Of a DNA stretch of 64,000 nucleotides, positions 53,983-62,373 are shown one piece after another; position 1 is the first letter of the stretch; every line of letters begins with the position of its first letter. The DNA is from Microbacterium sp. CH12i (GTDB taxonomy: Bacteria > Actinomycetota > Actinomycetes > Actinomycetales > Microbacteriaceae). A model generated the notes under the pieces. That model had not been told where the DNA came from. It ran no database searches and was given only the letters and a program-made list of their open reading frames with translations. The stretch spans positions 178,260 to 242,259 of the forward strand of contig NZ_JHET01000008.1 of NCBI RefSeq assembly GCF_000685355.1, read 5' to 3'. The position numbers and the translations under genes are program-made.

Positions 53983-54942
53983 GTGATCGCTCTCCTCTCT
54001 CGACTTCGCGTCGACGTGCTCCTGCTTCTCGTCGCCGCGGCGTGGGGGTCGACCTACCTCGTCGCGAAAGAGCTCGTTTCTCCGAGTACGGTGGTGACGC
54101 TGCTGGCGTTAAGGATGCTGCTCGCCGCTGCCTGCATGGCCATCATCGTGGCAATTCGGCAGAAGCGCGTGACCGCACCAGAAATGCGGGTCGGCACGAT
54201 CCTCGGAGTGTTACTGGCTGCCGTCTTTGCGTTCGAGACCTTCGGCATCGCCCACACTTCGGCGACCAATGCCGGACTCATCATCAGCCTGACGATCGTG
54301 TTCACTCCGATTCTTGAATCCGCAGTGTCGGGTCGGCGAATGCCAGGCAGGTTCTTTTTCGCCGCCGGAACTGCCGTCATCGGGGTCATTCTCCTCGCGG
54401 GTAACGGCACGTTTCGCCCCCCGAGCCTCGGTGATTTGCTCATCCTTGCGGCCGCCATTGTTCGTGCCGTTCACGTCACGTCGATGCATAAACTCACCAG
54501 CGCTCGACCGATGGACTCGCTCCACCTCACGACGGTTCAGCTGACGACCTGCGCAGCAATCTTCTCGGTTGCGTCCATGTTCTACGGTGATTCGCTCCCG
54601 CACTTTCTCTCGACATTCGATCTCGGGCGTGGCGCACTTCTGCTCTATCTCGTGCTCGCGTGCACGGTCTTCGCTTTCCTAATTCAGACCTGGGCAGTCC
54701 GACGCACCTCACCATCGAGAGTCAGCCTCCTCCTCGGTACCGAGCCAATCTGGGCCGCACTCGTCGGAGTCGTCCTAGCCCACGACAGCGTGACGGCAGT
54801 CGGCTACTGCGGCATCGCACTCGTCCTCGCCGGAACAGCTTGGGGCCGCTCCGTCGAACAGCGTCACCGCCTCGCCACCGCCTCGGATCTCAGCACGCCG
54901 ATTACCGCCGCCAGCGGAGAATCAGCGCCAGCGCGCCAGTAG
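53983..54942 (+). CDS. EamA/DMT-family transporter
   Basis: About 319 residues with ten hydrophobic segments in two homologous halves, for example LLLLVAAAWGSTYLVAKELV, FGIAHTSATNAGLIISLTIV and LLYLVLACTVFAFLIQTWAV. Members export amino acids or metabolites such as threonine, cysteine or drugs. The start is uncertain: GTG 53983 is used, but a purine-rich GGAGG sits only one base before it; a TTG at 53896 would overlap the divergent lysR start and is unlikely. Probably controlled by the divergent LysR regulator. Confidence 0.85.
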   Translation: MIALLSRLRVDVLLLLVAAAWGSTYLVAKELVSPSTVVTLLALRMLLAAACMAIIVAIRQKRVTAPEMRVGTILGVLLAAVFAFETFGIAHTSATNAGLIISLTIVFTPILESAVSGRRMPGRFFFAAGTAVIGVILLAGNGTFRPPSLGDLLILAAAIVRAVHVTSMHKLTSARPMDSLHLTTVQLTTCAAIFSVASMFYGDSLPHFLSTFDLGRGALLLYLVLACTVFAFLIQTWAVRRTSPSRVSLLLGTEPIWAALVGVVLAHDSVTAVGYCGIALVLAGTAWGRSVEQRHRLATASDLSTPITAASGESAPARQ

Positions 54943-54951
54943 GCTGAGTCA

Positions 54952-55496
54952 GTGCCCAACAACCGCGTACTGTCGACCCGGACGCTGCTGGTGTGCGCGG
55001 CGATCGGCGTCGCGACGGGACTGGTCTCGGCGGCGTGGGCCGGCCTGCATATCCTCGTCCTCGCAATCGGCGCCGTGCCGCTGTACGGTCTCGTCCTGGG
55101 TTTCACGTTCTCCCCGGCGTCATCGCTCAGCAGGCGCTTCGCGCGCCATGGGTCGCTCTCATCACCCACGCGATCGCTGCGCTGATCGGTATCGCGTTCG
55201 TCCCCGCGATGGCGGGGCGGTACCTACTTGCGGCCGTCGTGTTCGGCGGAGTTCAAGAGGCGGTGTCAGCGCTCACGCGCTACCGGCACTGGGAGCCGTG
55301 GCGCTTCCTGCTGTCGTCCGCTGTCACCGGGATCGTGATCGCCGTGCCCCTCTGGTTCGCTTTCGATGTTGCCGCTCTTCCCGTCTGGGGCGCGATCGGC
55401 TTCGCCGTGCTCTTCGTGATCGGCCCCGTCGCCTGGACCCTCGTCGGGCTCGGACTCGGCGGCGCCCTCCGTCGCGCAGGAGTCATCCGCGCCTGA
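54952..55496 (+). pseudogene. ECF transporter S component (YkoE-like), frameshifted
   Basis: Substrate-binding membrane subunit of an energy-coupling-factor importer, about 181 residues. GTG 54952 starts MPNNRVLSTRTLLVCAAIGV; near base 55111 one C is missing, and adding it gives VLGFTFLPGVIAQQALRAPW and the remaining four helices (AALIGIAFVPAMAGRYLLAA ... WTLVGLGLGGALRRAG). Position before a two-domain ATPase and an EcfT gene matches the ykoEDC order for hydroxymethylpyrimidine/thiamine-precursor uptake. Probably intact in the organism. Confidence 0.8.
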
Positions 55497-55562
55497 CGCG
55501 CAACCACGTGAGGCACAATCAGCGGCGCACCTCAGGTAAGGCTCGGCTAACCTAGAGGTGTA

Positions 55563-55634
55563 CTGATCCACCGGGACTTCCGGTTCCTGATCCATGGGAA
55601 CCGCCAGTTCCTGATCCATTGGGACCACCATCCC
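55563..55634. repeat. 24-bp imperfect tandem repeat, three units
   Basis: Units start at 55563, 55587 and 55611, each beginning CTGATCCA(C/T), with GGGAAC/GGGACY cores. They fill the gap between the S-component and ATPase genes of the ECF importer and run into a REP-like motif. Confidence 0.75.
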
Positions 55635-55650
55635 TGAGCCTGTTGAAGGG
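55632..55650. repeat. REP-like palindromic motif
   Basis: CCCTGAGCCTGTTGAAGGG is a version of the CCCTGAGCtTGTCGAAGGG extragenic motif that is dispersed in many actinobacterial chromosomes. Arms CCCT/AGGG are complementary. It lies just before the GTG start of the ATPase gene. Confidence 0.55.
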
Positions 55651-55655
55651 TCGCC

Positions 55656-57398
55656 GTGCGCACATCCGCGCCCCTGCTTCGTGTGCGTGACCTCTCCCTC
55701 ACCCACGCAGGCTCGACACACCCTTCTCCGGCCGACGTCAGTTTCGACATGCATCCGGGCGAGGTCATCCTGGTGCTCGGACCCAGCGGATCGGGCAAAT
55801 CAACACTCGCGCTCGCGCTGAACGGCCTCATCCCGCAGTCCGTCCCTGCGGAGGTCAAGGGAACAGTCGAGGTACGAGGTCGCAGCACGATCACGACCCC
55901 GGTCGCCGAGCTCAGCACCGACATCGCGATGGTTTTTCAGGATCCGGATGCCCAGCTCGTCACCGGGACAGTGCTCGATGAAGTTGCCTTCGCGCTCGAG
56001 AACCTGCTGCTGCCGGTCGACGAAGTTCTGGCCCGCACCGAGGCTGCGCTGCGACGCGTCGCACTCTGGGATCGCCGCAGCTGGAACCCCGACCGCCTTT
56101 CCGGTGGCGAACGGCAGCGCCTCGCAATTGCGTGCGCGCTCGCCATGGGGTCGCCTCTCATCGTGCTCGACGAGCCCACTGCGAACCTCGATCCGCAGGG
56201 CATCGACGATGTCTACGACGCCCTCCGCGACCTCATCGCTGCCGGTGACCGTGCGATCGTGCTCGTGGAGCACAACCTCGATGCCGCGATGCGGTTCGCC
56301 ACGCGCACAATCGTGCTCGACCGGGACGGACACCTCGCCTTCGACGGCCCGATCGACGAAATCCTCCGTGGCCACACGGACAAGCTCATCGCCATAGGCG
56401 TCTGGCTGCCCGCGGCGACCCTGGCGGGGCGGATGCTGCGCGAGCGCGGCATCCTCCCGGAAGACGTTCCGCTCCCCCTGACACCCGAGGAACTAGCCGG
56501 CGCCCTCGCGGCGGCCGGCAGCGCGGTACAGAGGCAGGCTCAGATCCCACCTGTCGGTCGACACACCGAGGATTCGACCGACATCCGTACTTCCGACCGG
56601 CATCCGTACCAACCGGTGCCCGAGCACGCCATCGTCCGCGCTCGCGGGCTCACCGTAAAGCGCGGCGCGCACGAGATTCTGCACGGCATCGACCTCGACA
56701 TCCCCGCCGGCTCGCTCACCGCGATCGTCGGGGCCAACGGCGCGGGCAAGACAACGCTCATCCAAGCTCTTGCCGGTGTCGTGCCGCCACCCAAGCGACA
56801 GGTGATGATCGGGGATCTTGACCCAGGAAAGGCATCACCGCGCGAACTCGCCGCCCGCATCGGGTTCGTGTTTCAGAATCCTGAGCATCAGTTCATCGCC
56901 CACACGGTGTTCGATGAACTCGCGCACGGCCTCCGACTGCGCGGCACCACCGATCATGAAATCACAGAACGAGTCGGAGAGATGCTCACCCGTTTCGGGC
57001 TTGAGAAGAAGGCCGACGTGCACCCGTTCCTCCTCTCCGGCGGCGAGAAGCGACGCCTCTCGGTCGGCACGGCGCTCATCACCCGCCCGGAAGTGCTCGC
57101 CCTTGACGAGCCGACGTTCGGACAGGATCGCGCCCGAGCCTCGGAGCTGCTGCGCCTGCTCAGAGATCTGCAGACGGAGGGCACAACAGTCATCCTTGTC
57201 ACCCACGACCTGCAGCTTGTCGCTGACCACACGACTCACACGGTGATCCTCGCGGGCGGTCGAGTGCATGCCGCCGGCCCGACTGCTGAGCTGTTCGCCA
57301 CCGAGGGCCTCTTCGAGTCAGCGGGACTGCGCCTGCCCCCGGTGCACCGAGCCCTCACTCCGGCGCTACGTGATCTCCTCACGGAGGCCGCACATTGA
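55656..57398 (+). CDS. ECF transporter ATPase with two fused NBDs (YkoD-like)
   Basis: 580 residues with two complete ABC domains. First: GPSGSGKST, FQDPDAQLVTGTVLDEVAFA and LSGGERQRLAIACALAMGSP plus VLDEPTANLDP. Second, from about residue 330: GANGAGKTTLIQAL, FVFQNPEHQFIAHTVFDELA and LSGGEKRRLSVGTALI plus ALDEPTFGQD. FQNPxxQ and FDE features are typical of ECF ATPases, which are normally two separate proteins. GTG 55656 has GAAGGG five bases upstream. Overlaps the EcfT gene by four bases; drives uptake of the vitamin precursor bound by the S component. Confidence 0.93.
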   Translation: MRTSAPLLRVRDLSLTHAGSTHPSPADVSFDMHPGEVILVLGPSGSGKSTLALALNGLIPQSVPAEVKGTVEVRGRSTITTPVAELSTDIAMVFQDPDAQLVTGTVLDEVAFALENLLLPVDEVLARTEAALRRVALWDRRSWNPDRLSGGERQRLAIACALAMGSPLIVLDEPTANLDPQGIDDVYDALRDLIAAGDRAIVLVEHNLDAAMRFATRTIVLDRDGHLAFDGPIDEILRGHTDKLIAIGVWLPAATLAGRMLRERGILPEDVPLPLTPEELAGALAAAGSAVQRQAQIPPVGRHTEDSTDIRTSDRHPYQPVPEHAIVRARGLTVKRGAHEILHGIDLDIPAGSLTAIVGANGAGKTTLIQALAGVVPPPKRQVMIGDLDPGKASPRELAARIGFVFQNPEHQFIAHTVFDELAHGLRLRGTTDHEITERVGEMLTRFGLEKKADVHPFLLSGGEKRRLSVGTALITRPEVLALDEPTFGQDRARASELLRLLRDLQTEGTTVILVTHDLQLVADHTTHTVILAGGRVHAAGPTAELFATEGLFESAGLRLPPVHRALTPALRDLLTEAAH

Positions 57399-58219
57399 GC
57401 ACCTCCGCAGCGCCCACCACGACGATCGATCCTTACGCACCAGCAGCACCGGCATCCGCCCGGCATTTTCTGCACCATCTGAATCCGCTGGCGAAGATCG
57501 CGGCGGTCGCGCCCGCGATGGTGATGCTGCTGTTCGTCCGGGATCTGGCGACCCCGGCATCCTTCATCGTGCTCGCGTACGTCATCATCGTGATCGGCGC
57601 CCGCCTCAGTGTCCGCACCACTGCACTGCTTTTCCTCGCGGTCCCGGTGGGCATCGCCGTGATCGGTGTCGGGTTCTCACTCTGGGTGGATGCTGCGATC
57701 GTCGACGACACCGCACCATTCCTGCAGATCGGAGGATGGACGCTGTTCACCGGCGCGCTTCAGGTCGGGTTCGCCACCGCGCTGCGCCTGGGAGCGATCC
57801 TCACACTCGCATTGATCGGCGGTCTCACAACGACCGGACCGGATCTTGTGCGGGCCAGCATCCAACAGCTTCACGTGCCGTATCGGATCGGATACACGGC
57901 TCTGGCCGCCTACCGATTCGTGCCGCGCTTCGGCTACGAGCTCGCTGTCATCCGCGCGGCCCATCGCGTGCGCGGCCACCACGGCGGGCGAGGCCCGTTC
58001 GCGCGGATGGCCCGCGGGTGGGGCTACATTGTGCCGCTACTGGCCAGTGCGATCCGGCATGCCGAGCGCGTCGCGCTGGCGATGGATTCTCGCGCGTTCG
58101 GAGCGCACTCCACCCGCACTGAGCGCTATCTCGTGCCGTTCCGCGTTAGGGACGTCGTCTTCATCGCGCTGTTCCTCATAGGATCCGCGGCGATCTTCAT
58201 CATGCTGTTCCCCGTATAG
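57395..58219 (+). CDS. ECF transporter transmembrane component EcfT (YkoC-like)
   Basis: 274 residues: five or six membrane segments and the EcfT signature with two coupling helices, here YRFVPRFGYELAVIRAAHRV and RHAERVALAMDSRAFGAH (the A-R-G type Arg motifs that dock into the ATPases). ATG overlaps the ATPase stop. Scaffold linking the ATPase dimer to the S component. Followed by a terminator hairpin, which ends the three-gene importer operon. Confidence 0.92.
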   Translation: MSTSAAPTTTIDPYAPAAPASARHFLHHLNPLAKIAAVAPAMVMLLFVRDLATPASFIVLAYVIIVIGARLSVRTTALLFLAVPVGIAVIGVGFSLWVDAAIVDDTAPFLQIGGWTLFTGALQVGFATALRLGAILTLALIGGLTTTGPDLVRASIQQLHVPYRIGYTALAAYRFVPRFGYELAVIRAAHRVRGHHGGRGPFARMARGWGYIVPLLASAIRHAERVALAMDSRAFGAHSTRTERYLVPFRVRDVVFIALFLIGSAAIFIMLFPV

Positions 58220-58267
58220 AAGGAAATCCCCGGTCCCAATCGATCTGGGGCCGGGACTTCCTTTTAT
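58220..58267 (+). terminator. Imperfect hairpin terminator after the ECF operon
   Basis: AAGGAAATCCCCGGTCCC pairs with GGGCCGGGACTTCCTT around a ten-base loop, followed by TTAT. It lies right after the EcfT stop and before the convergent acyl-CoA dehydrogenase stop, so it could work in both directions. Confidence 0.75.
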
Positions 58268-58298
58268 CAACGACTGCAGATGCCGTCTTGCTGATGTG

Positions 58299-59462
58299 TC
58301 AGCGCTTGCCGGCGATCGGACGGCTCACGATGTCACGCATGATCTCGTTTGTGCCACCGTAGATGCGGTGCACGCGAGCGTCGAGGAAGGCACGAGCAAT
58401 CGGGTACTCGGTGATGTATCCGTAGCCACCGTGCAGCTGCACGCACGTGTCGAGAATTTCCCACTCGCGCTCGGTCGTCCAGAACTTGACCTTCGCGGCT
58501 TCTTCACCGGTCAGCTTCTTGTCCTTGTACGCGAGCAACGCTCGGTCAAGATACGCCCACATGACATCAACGGTGGTCGCGACATCCGCCAACTTGAAAC
58601 GGGTGTTCTGGAAATCGATGATCCGCTCACCGAAGGCCTCACGGTCCTTCGTGTACGCGACGGTCCAGTTGAAGGCGGCCTGCGAAGCGGATGCCGCGGC
58701 GATGCCGATCGACAGACGCTCGAGCGGCAGGTTCATCATCAGCTGGATGAAACCCTGGCCCTCTTTGCCGCTGATGAGGTTCTCTTCGGGAACGAAGACG
58801 TCGGTGAACGACAGCTCAGCGGTGTCGTGTCCGTGCGAGCCCATCTTGTTGAGCTTCTTGCCGTGATCGAAGCCCTCCATGCCGTTCTCGATGATGACGA
58901 GGCTGAACGCCTCTGGCCGGTTACCCTCACCGGTCTTGACGAACGTCACGACGATGTCGGCAGTCTTGCCGGACGAGATGAACGTCTTCGCACCGTTGAC
59001 GATGTAACCACCGTCGACCTTCTTGGCCGTGGTCTTGATGCCGCGCAGGTCACTGCCCGCACCAGGCTCGGTCATCGCGAGAGCACCAAGGATCTCGCCG
59101 GTGGCCATGCGCGGAAGCCACTTCTCTTTCTGCTCCTGCGTGCCCATGTGCACGATGTACGGCACCGCAAGGTCATCCTGAATGCCAAATGCGCCAGCGA
59201 GCGATCCAGCACCGGCGGCGATGACCTCTTCGTTCACGACCGTGCGGAAACGGTAGTCCTGCAGCATGCCGGCGCCACCGAACTCTTCGGGAACGGAAAG
59301 CCCGATAATCCCGGCCTCGCCCGCGGCAAGCATCGTCTCGCGGTCAATCTCGCCGTCAGCGTCCCACTTCTCTATGGTCGCGTTCGACACGTGGCGCTTG
59401 ACGAAATCCTTGACGAGGTCTCGGAATGCCTCGTGATCCTCTTCGTAGATGTCGCGTTCCAT
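58299..59462 (-). CDS. Acyl-CoA dehydrogenase
   Basis: 387 residues, the standard length. FAD and substrate motifs: ALAMTEPGAGSDLRGIKTTA (the fatty acyl-CoA signature), VNGAKTFISSG, and the C-terminal VQLHGGYGYITEYPIARAFL with the last helix holding the catalytic Glu region (YGGTNEIMRDIVSRPI). Oxidises acyl-CoA to trans-2-enoyl-CoA, passing electrons to ETF. Start MERDIYEEDHEAFRDLV is typical. Confidence 0.95.
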   Translation of the reverse strand: MERDIYEEDHEAFRDLVKDFVKRHVSNATIEKWDADGEIDRETMLAAGEAGIIGLSVPEEFGGAGMLQDYRFRTVVNEEVIAAGAGSLAGAFGIQDDLAVPYIVHMGTQEQKEKWLPRMATGEILGALAMTEPGAGSDLRGIKTTAKKVDGGYIVNGAKTFISSGKTADIVVTFVKTGEGNRPEAFSLVIIENGMEGFDHGKKLNKMGSHGHDTAELSFTDVFVPEENLISGKEGQGFIQLMMNLPLERLSIGIAAASASQAAFNWTVAYTKDREAFGERIIDFQNTRFKLADVATTVDVMWAYLDRALLAYKDKKLTGEEAAKVKFWTTEREWEILDTCVQLHGGYGYITEYPIARAFLDARVHRIYGGTNEIMRDIVSRPIAGKR

Positions 59463-59546
59463 GCCATCCTCCTGAATAGTCAGTGCATCGTTGCTTCCGC
59501 GATTCTATGCCGGAGAACGGATGTCGGGACAGCCTGTTGTGAGAAT

Positions 59547-59590
59547 GCATCCCACCATGCGTGGGACTGCGTTCCGTGTTTGTGGGATGC
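59547..59590 (-). terminator. Possible terminator downstream of the VanY-like gene
   Basis: Nine-base inverted repeat GCATCCCAC (59547-59555) and GTGGGATGC (59582-59590), with an alternative inner TCCCAC/GTGGGA pair. It lies 12 bp after the end of the peptidase gene at 59602. Confidence 0.45.
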
Positions 59591-59601
59591 CACAGAAGAA
59601 G

Positions 59602-60528
59602 TCAGTGCGGGTAGTCGGGCGCGGCCGGGAGCTGGAAGAACTCCTCCAGCGTGCGATAACCACCCGCGTGATAAACCGCAGCGAGCTCGGTACCGATGTA
59701 CCGCACATGCCAGGGCTCTGGCATGTAACCCGTCCGGTCCGTCGCACCACTTTCGTAACGCACCACAAAGCCGTACTCCCAGGCGTGCTCTTGAACCCAA
59801 CTGCTCTGCACGGTGTCACCGAACTCGTCAATGCTGGTGCATCCACCCGCGCATGCAACGAGATCCACGGCCAGGCCGGTCTGGTGCTCGCTGAACCCCG
59901 GCCGCGCAGAGCCCTGATCGGCTCCCGCCTGCCCCTCAGCGTCGACGAACGACGAGTACGTCGCGACCTGCAAGTCGTAGGAACGGTAGCCGTTGTTCAT
60001 TCCGATTGATCCTGCCCCGGCCTCGGCTGCCGCGGCGACCATCGCATTGAGTGCGGTCATCGCGTCCGTGCGCAACAGGTCAGAGGCGGTCGTCGCCGTC
60101 AGGGCGGGAGTCGCCACCGGATCGGGCACGAATTCCAGCGGTGCAAGCGGTCGAGTTTTGTTCACCACAACCCAGAATCGCGCAGGGTCATTGAGCAAGA
60201 TGCACGGCGCGTTGCCCGCAACGACAGCATCGCGAAATGCCACCCCGCCGCCGAAAGCTGCGATCGTCGCCGCGTCATCGCCCGAAGAGAGAGCGTCGAC
60301 AACACCCGCGTCAGAACACGGATCAGTCGCGATGACGCCGGTGAGGTCGACTTCAGGCAGGGCGGCCGCAACGACGGGCATCGGCGGAAGCTCTGCTTCG
60401 GCAACGACGGGCACGTCGGCAAGCGCCCACAGCGCCCCCAAAGCGGTCACCGCGAGACCGATAGGCAAGGCCACGGTCAACGCGCGAGGTCGGCGCGACG
60501 CATGCCGGGGTCGCAGGGCGTCACTCAT
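59602..60528 (-). CDS. VanY-type D-alanyl-D-alanine carboxypeptidase (M15 family)
   Basis: Exported peptidoglycan peptidase of 308 residues. One N-terminal membrane segment (about 18-36, ALTVALPIGLAVTALGALWA), a 100-residue linker domain, and the M15 zinc site: RPGFSEHQTGLAVDL (His and Asp ligands), the catalytic Glu and last His in EPWHVRY, and the conserved GYRSYDLQ. Trims the terminal D-Ala of cell-wall stems. Divergent from the radical SAM gene. Confidence 0.92.
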   Translation of the reverse strand: MSDALRPRHASRRPRALTVALPIGLAVTALGALWALADVPVVAEAELPPMPVVAAALPEVDLTGVIATDPCSDAGVVDALSSGDDAATIAAFGGGVAFRDAVVAGNAPCILLNDPARFWVVVNKTRPLAPLEFVPDPVATPALTATTASDLLRTDAMTALNAMVAAAAEAGAGSIGMNNGYRSYDLQVATYSSFVDAEGQAGADQGSARPGFSEHQTGLAVDLVACAGGCTSIDEFGDTVQSSWVQEHAWEYGFVVRYESGATDRTGYMPEPWHVRYIGTELAAVYHAGGYRTLEEFFQLPAAPDYPH

Positions 60529-60626
60529 TTGTCCATTGTCGCTTAATCTGGATGCCGCTTAGCCTAAATCGAACATATATCCCCGCTTCACTTGACTTAA
60601 CCTCGATTATTTGTTCGACTCATCAT
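60529..60626. promoter_or_regulatory. Divergent promoter region between VanY-like and radical SAM genes
   Basis: 98 bp, markedly AT-rich for this chromosome (CATATATCC, CTTGACTTAA, GATTATTTG). A TTGACT hexamer at 60592 is a good -35 candidate for the plus-strand gene; no clear -10 at standard spacing. Confidence 0.4.
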
Positions 60627-61667
60627 ATGAGGTGGCAAGGACAAACAGTCGACGATGCAGATGCGGCAGCGCTGCCCGGACTGGAGAACCGCACCGGCAT
60701 CGTCCGTACGGTGACGACGCCCGAGTTCGCCGGAATGACCTTCCACGAGGTACTCAGCAAGACGGCCCTGAACAAGGTTCCGGCGGCGTCGCGAATGCCA
60801 TTCGCGTGGACGATCAATCCGTACCGCGGCTGCAGTCACGCCTGCGTTTATTGCTTTGCCCGCGGCACGCACGAGTACCTCGACCTCGATGGCGGCGGTG
60901 ACTTCGACTCGCAGATCGTCGTGAAGGTAAACGTTGCCGAGACTTTGCAGAAAGAGCTGCGCCGCGGCAGTTGGCGCCACGAGAGCGTGGCGCTTGGTAC
61001 GAACACCGACCCGTACCAGCGCGCGGAAGGGCGCTACAAGCTGATGCCCGACATCATTCGGGCGCTGGCCGAATCAGGAACACCCATGTCGATCCTGACA
61101 AAGGGCACGCTGATCCGGCGCGACATCCCGTTGCTGGTAGATGCCGCGAAGCTCGTGCCGATCGAGATTCAGATGTCGATCGCAATGTACGACGACGAGC
61201 TCCAACACTCGATCGAACCGGGGACTCCGAGCACGCAGGCGCGGCTCGACACGGTCCGCGCTCTGGCCGATTCCGGATTTCGCGTCGGCGTCTTCCTGAT
61301 GCCGATCCTGCCGCACCTCACAGATTCGGTTGCCGCGATCGATCACGCTTTGCGTCGCATCAGCGAGTCCGGGGCCGATCACGTGATCTACGGCGCACTG
61401 CACCTCAGAGCTGGCGTCAAACCGTGGTTCTTGCAATGGCTTGAGCGCGAGCATCCGCAATTGTCGTCGTCGTATCGAGCCCTCTATCCGGGAGCTTCGG
61501 CGAACGCTCCGAAGGAATACCGCAAGTGGCTCGCCAATCGCGTACGCCCGCTCATCCGCGCCTATGGGCTGGAAACCCGGCACTCTGCTGGCGACTCTCC
61601 GACTCGGCACATGCCGGGGCGCCCGCCCGAGCGCGAGGAAACCGCTGCGCCAGCCATGCTCTTCTGA
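60627..61667 (+). CDS. Rv2578c-family radical SAM protein
   Basis: 346 residues from ATG 60627 (MRWQGQTVDDADAAALPGLE). The iron-sulfur motif C-x3-C-x2-C appears in YRGCSHACVYCFARGTHEYL, with the following GTNTDPYQRAE and SILTKGTLIRRD blocks of the spore-photoproduct-lyase-like/Rv2578c branch, and a C-terminal basic region. Generates a 5'-deoxyadenosyl radical; the substrate is unknown, although a DNA-repair role has been proposed for relatives. Start chosen because homology begins here; the longer frame from 60552 is unsupported. Confidence 0.9.
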   Translation: MRWQGQTVDDADAAALPGLENRTGIVRTVTTPEFAGMTFHEVLSKTALNKVPAASRMPFAWTINPYRGCSHACVYCFARGTHEYLDLDGGGDFDSQIVVKVNVAETLQKELRRGSWRHESVALGTNTDPYQRAEGRYKLMPDIIRALAESGTPMSILTKGTLIRRDIPLLVDAAKLVPIEIQMSIAMYDDELQHSIEPGTPSTQARLDTVRALADSGFRVGVFLMPILPHLTDSVAAIDHALRRISESGADHVIYGALHLRAGVKPWFLQWLEREHPQLSSSYRALYPGASANAPKEYRKWLANRVRPLIRAYGLETRHSAGDSPTRHMPGRPPEREETAAPAMLF

Positions 61668-61728
61668 ACCGGGCGATCCCGTCTGAGCTGCGCGATGGAC
61701 GCTGCGCACCCGCGTAGGCTCGAGCGTT

Positions 61729-62268
61729 ATGGCAATCGGCGCAATGATCCACACCTTCGCAGCACAACTGGCCGACATGGATCGCGGTGTCTACGAGGAC
61801 TTCACGTTGCGTGTGGCGCGGCATCCGTCCGAGACGGACGCCTACATGGTGACGCGCCTGCTTGCGTATTGCCTGGAATACGAGGAGGGCATCGCGTTCA
61901 GCGAGGGCATCTCCAAGACCGATGAACCGGCCGTGCTGGTGCGCGACCTCACCGGACGACTCACAGCATGGATCGAGGTGGGTGCACCGGACGCGGAGCG
62001 CATGCACTACGGCAGCAAGCTCGCCGATCGCACCCGGGTCTACACGCACCGCGACCCAGCAAAGGTGATTTCGGCGTGGGCGGGCAAGCGCATCCACAAC
62101 GCCGCCGAGATCGAGGTGTTCAGCTTTGATGCCGGCTTCATCGACGATGCCGTTCGAGTGCTCGAGCGGCGCAACACTCTGACACTGTCAGTGACCGAGG
62201 GGCAGCTGTACTTCGACCTCAATGGAACTTCACTGAGTTCCGCCCTGCACACACACCGGATCGAATGA
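61729..62268 (+). CDS. yaeQ: YaeQ family protein
   Basis: 179 residues, the full length of the family, with MIHTFAAQLADMDRGVYEDF, PSETDAYMVTRLLAYCLEYE and WIEVGAPDAERMHYGSKLAD. The fold is PD-(D/E)XK-like in structure but its biochemical function remains unclear; E. coli YaeQ affects haemolysin/RfaH-linked expression in genetic tests. Follows the radical SAM gene by 60 bp on the same strand and is followed by a strong nested hairpin. Confidence 0.93.
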   Translation: MAIGAMIHTFAAQLADMDRGVYEDFTLRVARHPSETDAYMVTRLLAYCLEYEEGIAFSEGISKTDEPAVLVRDLTGRLTAWIEVGAPDAERMHYGSKLADRTRVYTHRDPAKVISAWAGKRIHNAAEIEVFSFDAGFIDDAVRVLERRNTLTLSVTEGQLYFDLNGTSLSSALHTHRIE

Positions 62269-62284
62269 GCCTGACTTTCGGTTC

Positions 62285-62362
62285 ATAACTCCTCCAGAAA
62301 CACGCGAAAGGGCCCCGGAAATCGATTCCGGGACCCTTCTCCGCAAGATCTGGAGGAGTTAT
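62285..62362. terminator. Nested hairpin between yaeQ and the RNA helicase (bidirectional terminator)
   Basis: Outer perfect 14-bp repeat ATAACTCCTCCAGA (62285-62298) and TCTGGAGGAGTTAT (62349-62362); inner 13-bp stem AAGGGCCCCGGAA/TTCCGGGACCCTT (62308-62320, 62326-62338, one mismatch) with a five-base ATCGA loop. It sits between two convergent genes and should stop transcription from both sides. Confidence 0.85.
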
Positions 62363-62373
62363 TAACGCGCGGG

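Noticed and set aside
58296..59894. 532-residue open frame on the plus strand
   Set aside because: Antisense to an intact acyl-CoA dehydrogenase gene and runs into the VanY-like gene; typical GC-rich shadow.
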